Source: Acidimicrobiales bacterium (lineage in GTDB: Bacteria > Actinomycetota > Acidimicrobiia > Acidimicrobiales > Poriferisodalaceae). From it: a stretch of 64,000 nucleotides of DNA. Position numbers and translations under genes: made by a program. Under the pieces are notes generated by a model. The model was not told the DNA's origin. It made no database searches and worked only from the letters and a program-made list of their open reading frames with translations. The first letter of the stretch is position 1, and each line of letters opens with the position of its first letter. The stretch is from contig JASLTG010000007.1 of the NCBI GenBank assembly GCA_030743005.1, positions 48,314 to 112,313 on the forward strand, read 5' to 3'. Shown piece by piece: positions 8,671-17,930 of this stretch.

Positions 8671-9633
8671 ATGGAACTAGCCGAACACCAGGCGCTCATC
8701 GGTATCGACATTGGAGGAACTAAAACCCTCGCCATCGCACGGACTCATACGGGAGAGATACTTGGGAAAATTCTTGAGCCAACGCACGAAGGCATCGATA
8801 TCGCTAGTCATACAGTCGATGTGTACAACTCCTTAAAGGAACAGGTGACTCAGTTCGATCTTGATGTTTCGTCCCTAGGAATTGGAATTGCAGGTCTCGT
8901 CAACGTCAGCGGAGGACTGCATCGAGCACCAAATTTGGTCAATGCTGATGGACTTCAAATTCAGCAACTGGTGGAATCGAAAGTTGAGGTACCAGTTCAT
9001 GTGGACAATGACGTTAATTGCGCGGCTCTAGCTGAAATTGAAAACGGCGCGGCCATGGGCGCCCAAAATGCGTTACTAGTGACGCTTGGCACAGGTATTG
9101 GAGGGGCGCTAATCGTCGACGGAGGGGTCTACAGAGGTGCTTTTGGAATGGCCGGCGAGCCAGGTCACATGGTCGTTGATCCGGATGGGGCGATGTGTGC
9201 CTGTGGTATGAACGGGTGCTGGGAGGCCTACGCCTCTGCTACAGGTTTGCGCAATCTAGCTATTAGACGAGCTGAAAGCGGCCGCTTAGAAGAGATAAGC
9301 AAGGCAGTGCGGGGAAAGTTTGAAGAAATAAAGAGTGAAGATGTTACGCGAGCAGCAAAAAAAGGTGACGCTCAGTCAGTCGCAGTGATTGATGAATTTG
9401 CTCGATGGGTTGCGGTCGGATTAGCCAATTGTGCTGCCTTGCTTGACCCAGAACTGATTATTGTTGGTGGTGGACTAGTCACCGAATGGGATCTTTTTGA
9501 ACAAAAAATTCGCGCATCATTCGATGAGTTACTGGTTGCATCGGATCAGCGGAGTTTGATTTCTATCAAGCCGGCAGAAAACGGTGAGGCTGCTGGAGCG
9601 ATCGGAGCATGCCTGTTGGGGAGGGCGCAATGA
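8671..9633 (+). CDS. ROK-family sugar kinase (glucokinase-like)
   Basis: 320 aa from the ATG at 8671; a TTG nine bases earlier is possible. An ATP-binding phosphate-1 motif (IGIDIGGTKT) starts the protein, the catalytic Asp is in VDNDVNCAAL, and the ROK zinc motif is complete: His in GEPGHMVV then CACGMNGCWE. The C-terminal adenosine motif IIVGGGLV is also visible. It phosphorylates glucose or a related hexose in the cytosol. Its stop overlaps the start of the thioesterase gene (ATGA), so the two are coupled. Confidence 0.9.
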   Translation: MELAEHQALIGIDIGGTKTLAIARTHTGEILGKILEPTHEGIDIASHTVDVYNSLKEQVTQFDLDVSSLGIGIAGLVNVSGGLHRAPNLVNADGLQIQQLVESKVEVPVHVDNDVNCAALAEIENGAAMGAQNALLVTLGTGIGGALIVDGGVYRGAFGMAGEPGHMVVDPDGAMCACGMNGCWEAYASATGLRNLAIRRAESGRLEEISKAVRGKFEEIKSEDVTRAAKKGDAQSVAVIDEFARWVAVGLANCAALLDPELIIVGGGLVTEWDLFEQKIRASFDELLVASDQRSLISIKPAENGEAAGAIGACLLGRAQ

Positions 9634-10091
9634 CCGACGACAAAATCGAAAAGCTACTTCAATGGCGAGAGAATGTGCCCCCTGGGCGACTTGTCAACCC
9701 TGGACTCCCACCATTTGATTTGCTTAACGCGTCCGAATGGTCGGTAATTCACGAAAGCCCTGGGAAGCTCGAAGTGATGTGCGACCTCCCCGAAGTGACT
9801 CTCAACCCGGCCGGACAACTTTTCGGAGGGTTTACCGCAGCATATGTAGACATCGCCTCGCTTTGTGCTGCACAAAGCGATGTTGAAGAAACGCCTGGAT
9901 TTCAGTCGACGATCAATATGCGACTTGATTACTTCGAAGCTATTACCCAGAGCCCGTTCCGTGTCACCAGCGAAGTCGTTCATCGTCGAGGAGAAACACG
10001 TCTAGTTGCATGCAAGATGTATCAAGCAGAAGTACTGGCCGTATACGCGCTCACAACAATGAGACATCAACCGCTGTCACAGGTCTTTTGA
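9630..10091 (+). CDS. PaaI-type hotdog thioesterase
   Basis: 153 aa from the ATG at 9630, which overlaps the kinase stop by four bases; this start is favoured over an upstream in-frame one. The hotdog fold is recognised from NPAGQLFGGFTAAYVDIASLCAAQ, which holds the family's G-G-x-x-A-x-x-x-D helix, and from the strand INMRLDYFEAI. Family members release CoA from acyl or aryl thioesters. The acidic residue Asp in AYVDIA is a likely catalytic residue. Coupling to a sugar kinase gives no hint of the substrate. Confidence 0.8.
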   Translation: MTDDKIEKLLQWRENVPPGRLVNPGLPPFDLLNASEWSVIHESPGKLEVMCDLPEVTLNPAGQLFGGFTAAYVDIASLCAAQSDVEETPGFQSTINMRLDYFEAITQSPFRVTSEVVHRRGETRLVACKMYQAEVLAVYALTTMRHQPLSQVF

Positions 10092-10197
10092 GAGGCCGGT
10101 CAAAGCCCAAAAAAGTTGACTTTTCGACTGTGTAGGCGACATCCACACGGATCAGGGGCAATCCAAGTCCCGCCGAATCGACCGATAAGGTCATGGA

Positions 10198-10743
10198 ATG
10201 AAAAGGTTCTTCATTGTCACGCTTTCACTGGTTTTGTTAACAGCGTGTTCCTCTGCACCGAATGCGAAATCTGGAGCAGGGGATAGTCAGACGACAACAA
10301 CAATTTCTGGCAATGCAGCAACAGATGAGTCGCAACCAACGGAATCGACGATGGTTGCGAAACCACCCGAATTGATACAACTTGAAGATGCTTGGGATTC
10401 CGCTGCGTCAAGGCCTGGCGCCGACATAGGCCAAGTGTTCCAACTATTTCGCCTGAAACAATCCCTAGGTCCGAAGAATTTAGCGTGTTACGACCCTGAT
10501 TCGGGAGACGTTTGCGAACAGATTGTCGAGGCAATCGACGTTGTAGGGCTAACTGAACTACAACTGACATTGCTCTTAGATTCGTTAGAACTTCCCCACA
10601 GAGTCATTGAGCGAGACTGCGAACCTTTGATGGTTACCGAAGAATTCGTAGCCGGGAGAGTCAACTTCTCTGTCTTTGAAGGTGTCGTAACGGGTTGGGC
10701 TTCTGAGGGAGGAAAGAGTTCTTGGGCCGGTAGCAGTTGTTGA
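10198..10743 (+). CDS. Predicted lipoprotein, unknown function
   Basis: 181 aa. Signal with lipobox LLTAC (Cys17), then a Ser/Thr/Gly-rich linker to about residue 55. The globular part contains four cysteines (in NLACYD, DVCEQ, RDCEP and the C-terminal SSC) that could form disulfides outside the cell. I do not recognise a family. It stands alone, 106 bases after the thioesterase gene and convergent with the DUF427 gene; that upstream gap shows only weak stem-loops. Confidence 0.7.
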   Translation: MKRFFIVTLSLVLLTACSSAPNAKSGAGDSQTTTTISGNAATDESQPTESTMVAKPPELIQLEDAWDSAASRPGADIGQVFQLFRLKQSLGPKNLACYDPDSGDVCEQIVEAIDVVGLTELQLTLLLDSLELPHRVIERDCEPLMVTEEFVAGRVNFSVFEGVVTGWASEGGKSSWAGSSC

Positions 10744-10811
10744 TCGTGTCCCTCCTCGTTCGCTAACGAACTTTCAAACGTCGAACCGGTCCATTTCAAA
10801 GACCAAAGAAC

Positions 10812-11156
10812 TCAATCTTCGATGTTGAGTTGCACACGTTCGTCATAGAAACACAGCAACCCGCTGATAGCAGACATCGATTCAATAGGGGTCTCATAAC
10901 TCCAAACGGCATCTTCTAAGTGACGATCATCGACTTCGATGCTCCAATAGCGAGCATCTCCTTTATGAGGGCAGTGAGTCACACTTTCCGACGGGATTAG
11001 AAGCTCCATGTCGACATCGTTGCGAGGGAAATAATGTCGAGGTGGAAGGTTCCCCTCTAGGAGCAACCGAACTGATGAAGAGTGAGCCACGGTTCTCTCA
11101 CCGACGCTTACTGTTACGTGACCATCTACTTTTTGTACTTTTATGTGACTTTCCAC
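10812..11156 (-). CDS. DUF427 family protein
   Basis: 114 aa. The sequence matches the DUF427 family: repeated small beta domain with the signature THCPHKGDARYWSIE and a closing LCFYDERV. Family proteins are small, soluble and of unknown function, with a proposed nucleotide-binding or cytochrome-related role that is not established. No coupling to neighbours: a 176-base gap separates it from the divergent metallo-beta-lactamase/rhodanese gene, and I see no gene in that gap. Confidence 0.85.
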   Translation of the reverse strand: MESHIKVQKVDGHVTVSVGERTVAHSSSVRLLLEGNLPPRHYFPRNDVDMELLIPSESVTHCPHKGDARYWSIEVDDRHLEDAVWSYETPIESMSAISGLLCFYDERVQLNIED

Positions 11157-11332
11157 GGCGCCATGTTAGGTCTCTTCCGGCAGCTGCAGAGCTCCGGTAA
11201 AGCAATAATGGTTCTGCTGACCTAACCTTCGACCTACCATCTACAAGCCCGATGCCCGGTGACCCATAAGCTGACCAGAAGCCTCGACCCCGACACAAGC
11301 TAGATAGGGATAACACAGACAAGGAGATGCAG

Positions 11333-12688
11333 ATGATTCTGGAGCAGTACTACCTGCAGTGCCTATCCCAGGCCTCATACTTGATTGGCGATGAAACAAC
11401 GGGTCGAGCTGTTGTCGTGGACCCACGACGAGACATTGAGGAATACCTGCGCGATGCCGAACGACTAGGAGTTCGCATTGAGCTGGTCTTGGAAACTCAC
11501 TTTCACGCAGATTTTCTTTCCGGCCACCTGGAATTTGCCGAGCGCGGCGCTGAAATCGGTTATGGATCCGTTGCTCAACCAGAATTTCCTGCACACCTAT
11601 TTGAAGATGGTGAAAGGTACTCGTTAGGGCAGGTGACGCTAGAAGTACTCCACACTCCTGGACACACCCCAGAATCGATAAGTATCGCAATATACGAAAC
11701 CCCTGAATCTACACAGCCACACGCCGTCCTCACAGGAGACACCCTTTTTGTGGGGGATGTGGGCCGCCCAGATCTTCTTGTCAGCTCGGGATGGTCGAAG
11801 ATCGAACTGGCCGGCATGTTGTATGACTCAATCCACGAAAAGCTGCTCCCTTTGCCCGACGACACAATTGTCTACCCAGCACATGGAGCGGGGTCCGCCT
11901 GCGGTAAGAATCTTTCGAGTGACACTTGGTCCACTATCGGGGCTCAGCGAACAGACAATCTGAGCGTTTGCATCCATGATCGGGATGCGTTTGTTGCGTC
12001 GATAACAGATGGCCAGCCAGCGCAGCCGATGTATTTTGCGTATGACGCGGAACTCAACAGCAAACTACGACCGACCAGGGACGAATCGCCGTTAGAGCAG
12101 CCCACTGCACGCGAGATAGAAGCATTAATGGAAGATGGCGCTGCAGCGTTGGATGTTCGAGACCCAGACGTTTATGCAGATGGACACCTCCCAGGAGCTC
12201 TCAACGTTGGACTAGAGGGACGTTTTGCCGAATTCGCTGGAAGTGTCATCGACCCTATGACACCCATTCTTTTGTGCGGCGACGAGAAACAGATCGCTGA
12301 AGCGCGGATGAGGCTCTCACGGATTGGATATGACCAGGTGATAGGAGCAGTCCCAGTTAATTCAGATGCCTGTGCAGCTACCAGTCAGACGAAACGGCTG
12401 ACCGTTTCGGAGTTGAGGGACCTTGAGATGGACAACCGAACGGTCACCCTTCTCGATGTTAGAAATCCTGGAGAATTGAGTGAGGGTCTGATTGAAGGAT
12501 CCACACATATTCCATTGGCTAATCTCGCGCAACGCGTAAGTGAAGTACCCCTAGCGGATGAAGTTATTGTCTATTGCGCGGGTGGTTACCGGAGCTCCAT
12601 TGCAGCGAGTGTCCTTCGTTCTCTACTACCCGAAACTCAGGTGTCGGACCTTGTTGGAGGATTTTCTGCATGGAACGAAGCGAACTGA
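11333..12688 (+). CDS. Persulfide dioxygenase-like metallo-beta-lactamase with two rhodanese domains
   Basis: 451 aa. Start at 11333 because AAGGAG (11321-11326) gives a 6-base spacing; the ATG at 11327 abuts it. The N-terminal ETHE1/GloB-like domain (1-240) has His56, His58, Asp60 and His65 in THFHADFLSGH, then HTPGHTPES, GDTLFVGDVGRPD and YPAHGAG. ETHE1-type enzymes oxidise glutathione or other low-molecular-weight persulfides to sulfite. Rhodanese domain 1 (about 265-345) has the loop LLCGDEKQ, and domain 2 (about 360-450) has the classic YCAGGYRS loop. The fusion suggests sulfane-sulfur handling within one chain. Substrate thiol carrier unknown. Confidence 0.9.
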   Translation: MILEQYYLQCLSQASYLIGDETTGRAVVVDPRRDIEEYLRDAERLGVRIELVLETHFHADFLSGHLEFAERGAEIGYGSVAQPEFPAHLFEDGERYSLGQVTLEVLHTPGHTPESISIAIYETPESTQPHAVLTGDTLFVGDVGRPDLLVSSGWSKIELAGMLYDSIHEKLLPLPDDTIVYPAHGAGSACGKNLSSDTWSTIGAQRTDNLSVCIHDRDAFVASITDGQPAQPMYFAYDAELNSKLRPTRDESPLEQPTAREIEALMEDGAAALDVRDPDVYADGHLPGALNVGLEGRFAEFAGSVIDPMTPILLCGDEKQIAEARMRLSRIGYDQVIGAVPVNSDACAATSQTKRLTVSELRDLEMDNRTVTLLDVRNPGELSEGLIEGSTHIPLANLAQRVSEVPLADEVIVYCAGGYRSSIAASVLRSLLPETQVSDLVGGFSAWNEAN

Positions 12689-12775
12689 ATTTACCAAATT
12701 CTTTTTTTCGACTCGAACCTGCGGACGTATGAGAAAATAATCCACAACGTTCAGTCCAGAACAAAAGATTTGATC

Positions 12776-13858
12776 ATGGAGAATGCAGTGGACGACAACA
12801 AACTAAGCGAATTATCGAAACGAATAATGGGCGCCTACGAAGGTGCCCTCGTATCTGGGATGGTCTATTTGGGTGACGAAATGGGTCTCTATCGAGCCAT
12901 GCACGAACAGGGCCCGATCGCGAGCGAAGAGGTCGCTGGGCGAGCCGGACTTCACGAGCGTTTCGTTCGAGAGTGGCTATCCCTCCAGGCAGCTGCAGGT
13001 CTTATCGAATACCAAGGAAATGGGCTGTTCTACTTATCGCCCGAAGCGGGCCTTCTGCTTGCTGAGGAAGATGAGCTCCGCTCCATGGCACGCTGGTTCG
13101 ATAACTTTCCCCAACGAACAGCTCTCCTCTCAGAAATCCCTCGATCGTTCAAGACGGGCATCGGGATCTCATGGTCTGACGTGGAAAAGGGAGGCACCTC
13201 AGGCCGAGTCCAATGGATGGAACGGCTGCTACGTCCCTGGTATGAGCAGGTGCTCGTTCAGGCAGTGTTGCCAGAACTTGATGGCTTAGTCGAGGAACTA
13301 AACGCGGGTGCGCGGGTAGCAGACGTGGGGTGCGGGAGTGGTGTCGCGGTCGTAACGATGGCTGAGGCATTTCCAGAATCAGACTTCCACGGATGGGAAA
13401 TAGCCCCACTGGCTTTAGACCGCTGTAGAGAGAACGCGATCCAAGCTGGGGTAACAAACGCCTCCTTTCATGATGTCAACAACCTGCAGTTGCCTGAAGA
13501 CAACAGCTTTTCGTTTGTAGCAACATTTGATTGCGTCCATGACATGACCTCGCCGGACGAATTAGCTACCGCTATCTATAACTCGATGACAGCAGATGGC
13601 CGATGGCTGATAGTTGACCCCACAAGTAAGGGGAGCCTTGAGGAGAACATAAAGATGCCTCTCGCTGTATTTGGATATGCCGCATCAGTAGCTGGATGTC
13701 TGCAGTCAGCAATGAGTGATCCCGGCGGAGCAGGCCATGGTGTATTTGGTCTCCCGGCACCGGCAATGCAAGAACTGACTGAAAAGGCGGGGTTCACTCG
13801 TTTCCGTCAGCTAGATATCGCTCATGCCATGAACAGTTACTACGAAGTGCGTCCTTGA
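12776..13858 (+). CDS. Class I SAM-dependent methyltransferase with N-terminal winged helix
   Basis: 360 aa from the ATG at 12776 (a TTG six bases earlier is less likely). The N-terminal helical/winged-helix region (about 15-100; AGRAGLHERFVREWLSLQAA) resembles the dimerisation domain of Rv2258c-like methyltransferases. The SAM-binding Rossmann part begins with ARVADVGCGSGVAV and is followed by the acidic strand-2 end HGWEI. The post-motif FDCVHDMTSPDEL is typical. Methyl acceptor unknown. It is monocistronic, 87 bases after the rhodanese gene. Confidence 0.85.
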   Translation: MENAVDDNKLSELSKRIMGAYEGALVSGMVYLGDEMGLYRAMHEQGPIASEEVAGRAGLHERFVREWLSLQAAAGLIEYQGNGLFYLSPEAGLLLAEEDELRSMARWFDNFPQRTALLSEIPRSFKTGIGISWSDVEKGGTSGRVQWMERLLRPWYEQVLVQAVLPELDGLVEELNAGARVADVGCGSGVAVVTMAEAFPESDFHGWEIAPLALDRCRENAIQAGVTNASFHDVNNLQLPEDNSFSFVATFDCVHDMTSPDELATAIYNSMTADGRWLIVDPTSKGSLEENIKMPLAVFGYAASVAGCLQSAMSDPGGAGHGVFGLPAPAMQELTEKAGFTRFRQLDIAHAMNSYYEVRP

Positions 13859-13886
13859 AATAGTCGACATCGTGGTGTGATTCTTC

Positions 13887-13908
13887 GGTAAGGACCTAGG
13901 TCCTTACC
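13887..13908. promoter_or_regulatory. Perfect 22-bp palindrome upstream of the monooxygenase gene
   Basis: Half-site GGTAAGGACCT is followed directly by its exact reverse complement, with no spacer. The element lies 104 bases before the monooxygenase ATG and 29 bases after the methyltransferase stop. A gap-free perfect dyad is more like an operator for a dimeric regulator than a terminator: there is no T-run and no loop. The cognate regulator is not in the window. Confidence 0.45.
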
Positions 13909-14012
13909 TTGGGATGTTAAGACTTGTTCCGCGGCAGCTAATACGTCATCTGACTACCCTTCCTGTATTAGTAGCGGTTTAGGAAACCTATTGACCCTCG
14001 GGAGAAGTGTTG

Positions 14013-15671
14013 ATGAATAACCCAATAGTTGTGCAGCAGTCAACTAGCAGTTCGACTCTTACTCGCGAAGAACCCGATTACGAAGTCGTGGTGATTGGAG
14101 CGGGGGTTGGTGGTATCTACCAAATTAAACGGCTAGTCGATTTAGGTGTGAATGCCACGGTTCTCGAAGGAGACCCTGACCTTGGAGGCACTTGGTATCA
14201 GAATCGCTATCCGGGAGCCCGATTTGATTCCGAAAGTTTTACTTACGGGTACTCCTGGGACCAAGAAGTCCTTGACGAGTGGCATTGGAAAGAAATGTTC
14301 TCCCCACAGCCTGAGACTCTCAAATATCTCAACTTTGTTGCGGACAAATTCGGATTACGTGACCACATGCAATTCAATTGTTATGTCGAAAAGATGGTTT
14401 TCGATGAGGATGCCTGTGTCTGGTCCCTGTATCTCAAAGATGGTCGAGAGATTTCGAGTCGATTCGTCATGACCGCCATCGGTGTCCTTTCCGCACCAAC
14501 CCTGCCGCGTATGGAGGGAATGGATGACTATACGGGTCGAGCGTTCCACACCTTTGATTGGCCCCATGAGCCGCTTGACCTTGAAGGTAAGCGGGTTGCG
14601 GTGATTGGAACGGGAGCAACCGCCATACAACTAATTCCCGAAGTTGCTAAAGAAGCAGAACATTTAACCGTTTTCCAAAGAAGGGCTAATTGGGCGGCGC
14701 CGCTAAACAACAGTGAGATTTCTGAAGAAGAGATGGCTGAAATTCGGGAACGGTACGAAGAAATTTTTGCCACTTGTGCGCGAACTCCTGGCGGCTTCGA
14801 ACATGAACCGGACCGTCGAGGCTTTTACAGCGTTCCCGAAGAGGAACGACGCGAATTGTGGGATCGGCTTTATGAAGGACCGGGCTTTGGGATATGGCTC
14901 CAAAACTTTGTCGAGATTTTTATGGACGAAGACGCGAATGCTGAATTTTCTAACTACATCGCTGAGAGAATTCGCCAGCGCGTTGATGACCCTGAATTGG
15001 CCGAAAAACTTATTCCCAAAGACCATGGGTTTGGGATACAACGTGTTCCTTTGGAAACCAACTATTTTGAGGCTTACAACCGAGACAACGTCGAATTTGT
15101 AGACGGCAGCGAGACCCCGATAGAAAAAATCACAGCGACCGGTGTCCAAACTAGTGATCACCATTACGAGTGTGATGTGATCGTTTATGCAACAGGATTC
15201 GATGCCTTTACTGGTCCTTTCGACAGAATCGATATCCGTGGAGTTGATGGCCAATCCTTGCGTGATAAATGGTTGGATGGTCCAGTCACCTATTTGGGTT
15301 TGCTGGTTCATGGTTTCCCGAATTTGATTATGATTTCTGGCCCTCAAACCGCGGCGACAAATTTTCCTCGCGGAGCTGAATTAGCTGTGGACTGGGCAAC
15401 CGAATTGTTGGAACATCTCTGGAGCTCAGACAAGGCTCGGGTTGAAGCAACCATGGCTGCAGAGCAAAGTTGGTTTGACCATGTCGTAAAGATGTATGAA
15501 CCGTTTTTGTTGAGAAAGGCCCAGAGTTGGATTACCGGTTACAACTCAAACTTAGATGGACATGAGTATGGCAAGACTCGCTACAACATCTATAACGGTG
15601 GCGGACCAAAGTACGTCGACCGGTTACAGCAAGAAGCTCAGGAAGGGTATGCAGGGTTAAACATCGAATAG
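14013..15671 (+). CDS. Baeyer-Villiger-type flavin monooxygenase
   Basis: 552 aa from the ATG at 14013 with GGGAG upstream. FAD-binding GxGxxG is in VVIGAGVGGIYQIKRL near the N-terminus and the NADPH-binding Rossmann in VAVIGTGATAIQLIP. Between them lies the Baeyer-Villiger fingerprint, here YTGRAFHTFDWP. The GGTWYQNRYPGARFDSES segment is characteristic of cyclohexanone/phenylacetone monooxygenase relatives. It inserts one oxygen next to a ketone using NADPH and O2. Natural substrate unknown. The gene is preceded by a perfect palindrome and ends just before the tmRNA. Confidence 0.93.
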   Translation: MNNPIVVQQSTSSSTLTREEPDYEVVVIGAGVGGIYQIKRLVDLGVNATVLEGDPDLGGTWYQNRYPGARFDSESFTYGYSWDQEVLDEWHWKEMFSPQPETLKYLNFVADKFGLRDHMQFNCYVEKMVFDEDACVWSLYLKDGREISSRFVMTAIGVLSAPTLPRMEGMDDYTGRAFHTFDWPHEPLDLEGKRVAVIGTGATAIQLIPEVAKEAEHLTVFQRRANWAAPLNNSEISEEEMAEIRERYEEIFATCARTPGGFEHEPDRRGFYSVPEEERRELWDRLYEGPGFGIWLQNFVEIFMDEDANAEFSNYIAERIRQRVDDPELAEKLIPKDHGFGIQRVPLETNYFEAYNRDNVEFVDGSETPIEKITATGVQTSDHHYECDVIVYATGFDAFTGPFDRIDIRGVDGQSLRDKWLDGPVTYLGLLVHGFPNLIMISGPQTAATNFPRGAELAVDWATELLEHLWSSDKARVEATMAAEQSWFDHVVKMYEPFLLRKAQSWITGYNSNLDGHEYGKTRYNIYNGGGPKYVDRLQQEAQEGYAGLNIE

Positions 15672-15700
15672 AGCCGGTTGTGGTCACTACTCGTGGTTAG

Positions 15701-16062
15701 TGGAGGTGGCGGGAATCGAACCCGCGTCCCCCGGCGTTTCAATGAGTCTTCTCCGAGCGCAGTCGCTTTGAGAGTTGTCGGGTTGAAAGCTGGTAGCGAC
15801 CCCAGACCAAACAACCGTATCCGGCTAAAAGTCCCCGCAATCACACCGAAGATGACTGAAGGCAAGCCTCTCAAATGAGGACCACCGCTACCCGAGAGGC
15901 TGAGGCAGTGGGGCCGTTACCCGATACCTAAATTAGGCAGCGAGCGCCAGGTCATTAGTTTTGACATTGGCGTTTGTAAATGTTCCGGCTCTTTAACGTG
16001 GCTCCGGAGACCACGGCTCGCTTCTCTCATATCAACCGTCGAAGTCGAAACCGATCACCCCC
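15701..16062 (-). ncRNA. ssrA: Transfer-messenger RNA (tmRNA)
   Basis: About 362 nt. The 5' end GGGGGTGATCGGTTTCGAC is the classic tmRNA start, and GGGGGTG pairs with CACCTCC near the 3' end, whose T-arm reads GGGTTCGATTCCCGCC. The tag reading frame is at about 15938-15985 and ends in NVKTNDLALAA followed by TAA. The resume region upstream gives AGTFTNANVKTNDLALAA; the exact first tag residue is uncertain. The genomic bases after the discriminator are CTA, so CCA must be completed after transcription. The gene smpB lies upstream on the same strand, the usual partner arrangement. Confidence 0.96.
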
Positions 16063-16185
16063 GTGATCTGTCCAGATCAGGGCCTGGACCTTCGTAGTAT
16101 CGTACCGGCGAGAGTCCCCCAGTAGATGCAAGTGAGAAGTGCTCGTTGGAGCGAACTTCTTATTGCCTAATCCTGACAGGGCGAT

Positions 16186-16662
16186 TTAGCGGTTTCGGCG
16201 GGACATCGCTCGGCGAGCTTCAAGGTCACTTTCGCGTTTTCTAATTGCCTGCCTTTTGTCGTATTGGCGGCGGCCTTTTGCGAGAGCTAATTCCAACTTC
16301 GCCCGACCATCCCGAAAATAGACAGATAGGGGAATAAGTTGAAGCGGCTCTTGCTCAGTTCGTGCCCGTAGGCGATCGATCTCGACGCGATGCAACAGCA
16401 GCTTCCGTGGACGGTCCACAACATGACCATTTTGTGCAGAAGAGTGACTCCAAGGCGAGATTTGCATGCCGAGAATCCACATTTCACGGTTTCGTACCCT
16501 TGCGAAAGCGTCAGCTAGTTGTACCGACCCTTCGCGGAGCGATTTCACCTCGCTGCCCTGGAGTACTAAGCCACACTCGTAAGTGTCAAGCAGGTCGTAG
16601 TTAGCGCGGGCGCGTCTATTGGAAGCAACAATTTTCCGATCCCCATCGTCGCTACTGCTCAT
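16186..16662 (-). CDS. smpB: SsrA-binding protein SmpB
   Basis: 158 aa from the ATG at 16662 (an upstream in-frame start would add 17 unrelated residues). SmpB binds tmRNA and brings it to stalled ribosomes. The family's IVASNRRARANYDLLDTYECGLVLQGSEVKSLREG opening, the LLLHRVEIDRL helix and the basic C-terminal tail (YDKRQAIRKRESDLEARRAMSRRNR region) are all present. Length fits the usual 150-160 aa. It is 123 bases upstream of the tmRNA on the same strand; a small imperfect stem-loop lies at 16136-16159 between them. Confidence 0.97.
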   Translation of the reverse strand: MSSSDDGDRKIVASNRRARANYDLLDTYECGLVLQGSEVKSLREGSVQLADAFARVRNREMWILGMQISPWSHSSAQNGHVVDRPRKLLLHRVEIDRLRARTEQEPLQLIPLSVYFRDGRAKLELALAKGRRQYDKRQAIRKRESDLEARRAMSRRNR

Positions 16663-16756
16663 GTGAAGAAGGGTATCGGTACACCGCCCGGTGTTGAATC
16701 GCCGCCGAAGCACAGGACTGGTAACTACGCTCTCAACGAATGGGAAACCTCACCGT

Positions 16757-17044
16757 ATGAATACTGAAATGAAAGTTCGCGTATGGCTACCCACTGTCCT
16801 TCGTGTGCATACCGGAGGTGAATCACGTGCCATGTTGAGTGGCTCAAATGTGGATCAGATTTTGATCCAATTGGTTGGTCTCTATCCTGCGCTTCGAACC
16901 CATTTATTTGACGACCATGGAATGCTGTACTCGTTCATAACCATTTTCCGAAACGAAACAAATATCCGCGATTTACGGTTCTTGGAGACAGAACTTAGTG
17001 ATGGCGACGAGGTACGAATATTGCCGGCGGTAGCTGGCGGGTAA
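16757..17044 (+). CDS. cysO: CysO/MoaD-like ubiquitin-fold sulfur carrier
   Basis: 95 aa from the ATG at 16757. The C-terminus is the diagnostic AVAGG diglycine that is activated to a thiocarboxylate in sulfur carriers. The interior DQILIQLVGLYPALRTHLF and LSDGDEVRILP segments match the beta-grasp fold. Its position ahead of an Rv1339-like hydrolase, rph and rdgB reproduces the mycobacterial cysO region, which argues for CysO (cysteine synthesis) rather than molybdopterin MoaD. The usual Mec+ protease and CysM neighbours are not in the window, so MoaD-type use cannot be excluded. Confidence 0.8.
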   Translation: MNTEMKVRVWLPTVLRVHTGGESRAMLSGSNVDQILIQLVGLYPALRTHLFDDHGMLYSFITIFRNETNIRDLRFLETELSDGDEVRILPAVAGG

Positions 17045-17167
17045 CGCAAAGCCCGCTAAGTCGAACTGCAATTGTTTCTCGGATGAGGCTGGGGCACTGT
17101 TTGAAGTCAGAGAGACAATTCTTAGCATCGCTCCCACCGAGACTTAGACGAGCGTAGCCTTAGCTAT

Positions 17168-17920
17168 GTGACGGGACTCTCGCTAACTGTTCTTGGATGT
17201 TCTGGAAGCTACGCAGCTGCAGGCGAGGCTTGTAGCGGATACCTCGTTCAATCCTCCGAGACGAATCTGTGGGTCGATTGTGGCCCTGGCACCCTTGCTA
17301 ACTTGCAACACAACATTGAACTGGACCAAGTTGACGCCATCGTTGTCTCGCATCACCACCCTGACCATTGTGCGGAGCTTCCGGTCGTGTACAACGCCTA
17401 CAAGTACTTCACATCTATTTCCGAGATCAGAGTGATATCGACATCTGATGTGAAGCGTGTCACTGATGCATTTCAACCTGATGGAGATAGCAGTGATTTC
17501 TTTAATTGGGAAATAGTCGCCGATGGTTCGGTCTCTGAAGTAGGAGACATCTCAATCCGTTTCTCTCAGACTGACCACCCAGTGGAGACTCTCGCTATGC
17601 GGTTTAGCTGCGGAGAGGAATCGATTGTGTACACCTCAGATACAGGTCAGAAATGGTCGATTTCCGAATTAGGGTTTGACGCCAATATCGTCTTGGGGGA
17701 AGGCACGTTGTTGGATGGCACGGCTGATCCGGCTATCCCACACATCAGCTGCCGACACTTGGCAGCAGAGGCGAACCAAGCGGGAGCGAAACAGCTCATC
17801 GTTACCCATGTCCCACCGGGATCAGACCCGTCGAAACATCTTGAGGAAGCATCAGCTGTTTTTGAGGGCAGGGTTGAACTGGCAACCACAGGCCGTACCT
17901 TTTCAACCACCAACAACTAA
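17168..17920 (+). CDS. Metallo-beta-lactamase-fold hydrolase, Rv1339-like
   Basis: 250 aa from a GTG. The metal motif [11 protein letters not shown], a later [13 protein letters not shown] and [12 protein letters not shown] segment with His, and THVPPG mark an RNase Z-like/phosphodiesterase subgroup. Mycobacterial Rv1339 is reported as an atypical cyclic-nucleotide phosphodiesterase; the assignment here rests on gene order and overall similarity of motifs. The gene is 123 bases after cysO and 10 bases before rph, which has its own AAAGGAAA ribosome site in that gap. Confidence 0.85.
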   Translation: MTGLSLTVLGCSGSYAAAGEACSGYLVQSSETNLWVDCGPGTLANLQHNIELDQVDAIVVSHHHPDHCAELPVVYNAYKYFTSISEIRVISTSDVKRVTDAFQPDGDSSDFFNWEIVADGSVSEVGDISIRFSQTDHPVETLAMRFSCGEESIVYTSDTGQKWSISELGFDANIVLGEGTLLDGTADPAIPHISCRHLAAEANQAGAKQLIVTHVPPGSDPSKHLEEASAVFEGRVELATTGRTFSTTNN

Positions 17921-17930
17921 AGGAAATTCA

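Noticed and set aside
10758..10771. Five-base hairpin after the lipoprotein gene as terminator
   Set aside because: Stem GTTCG is too short and only a TTT follows; too weak to call.
14703..15347. Long minus-strand frame opposite the monooxygenase
   Set aside because: Its protein matches nothing and lies fully inside a clear flavin monooxygenase gene; a shadow frame.
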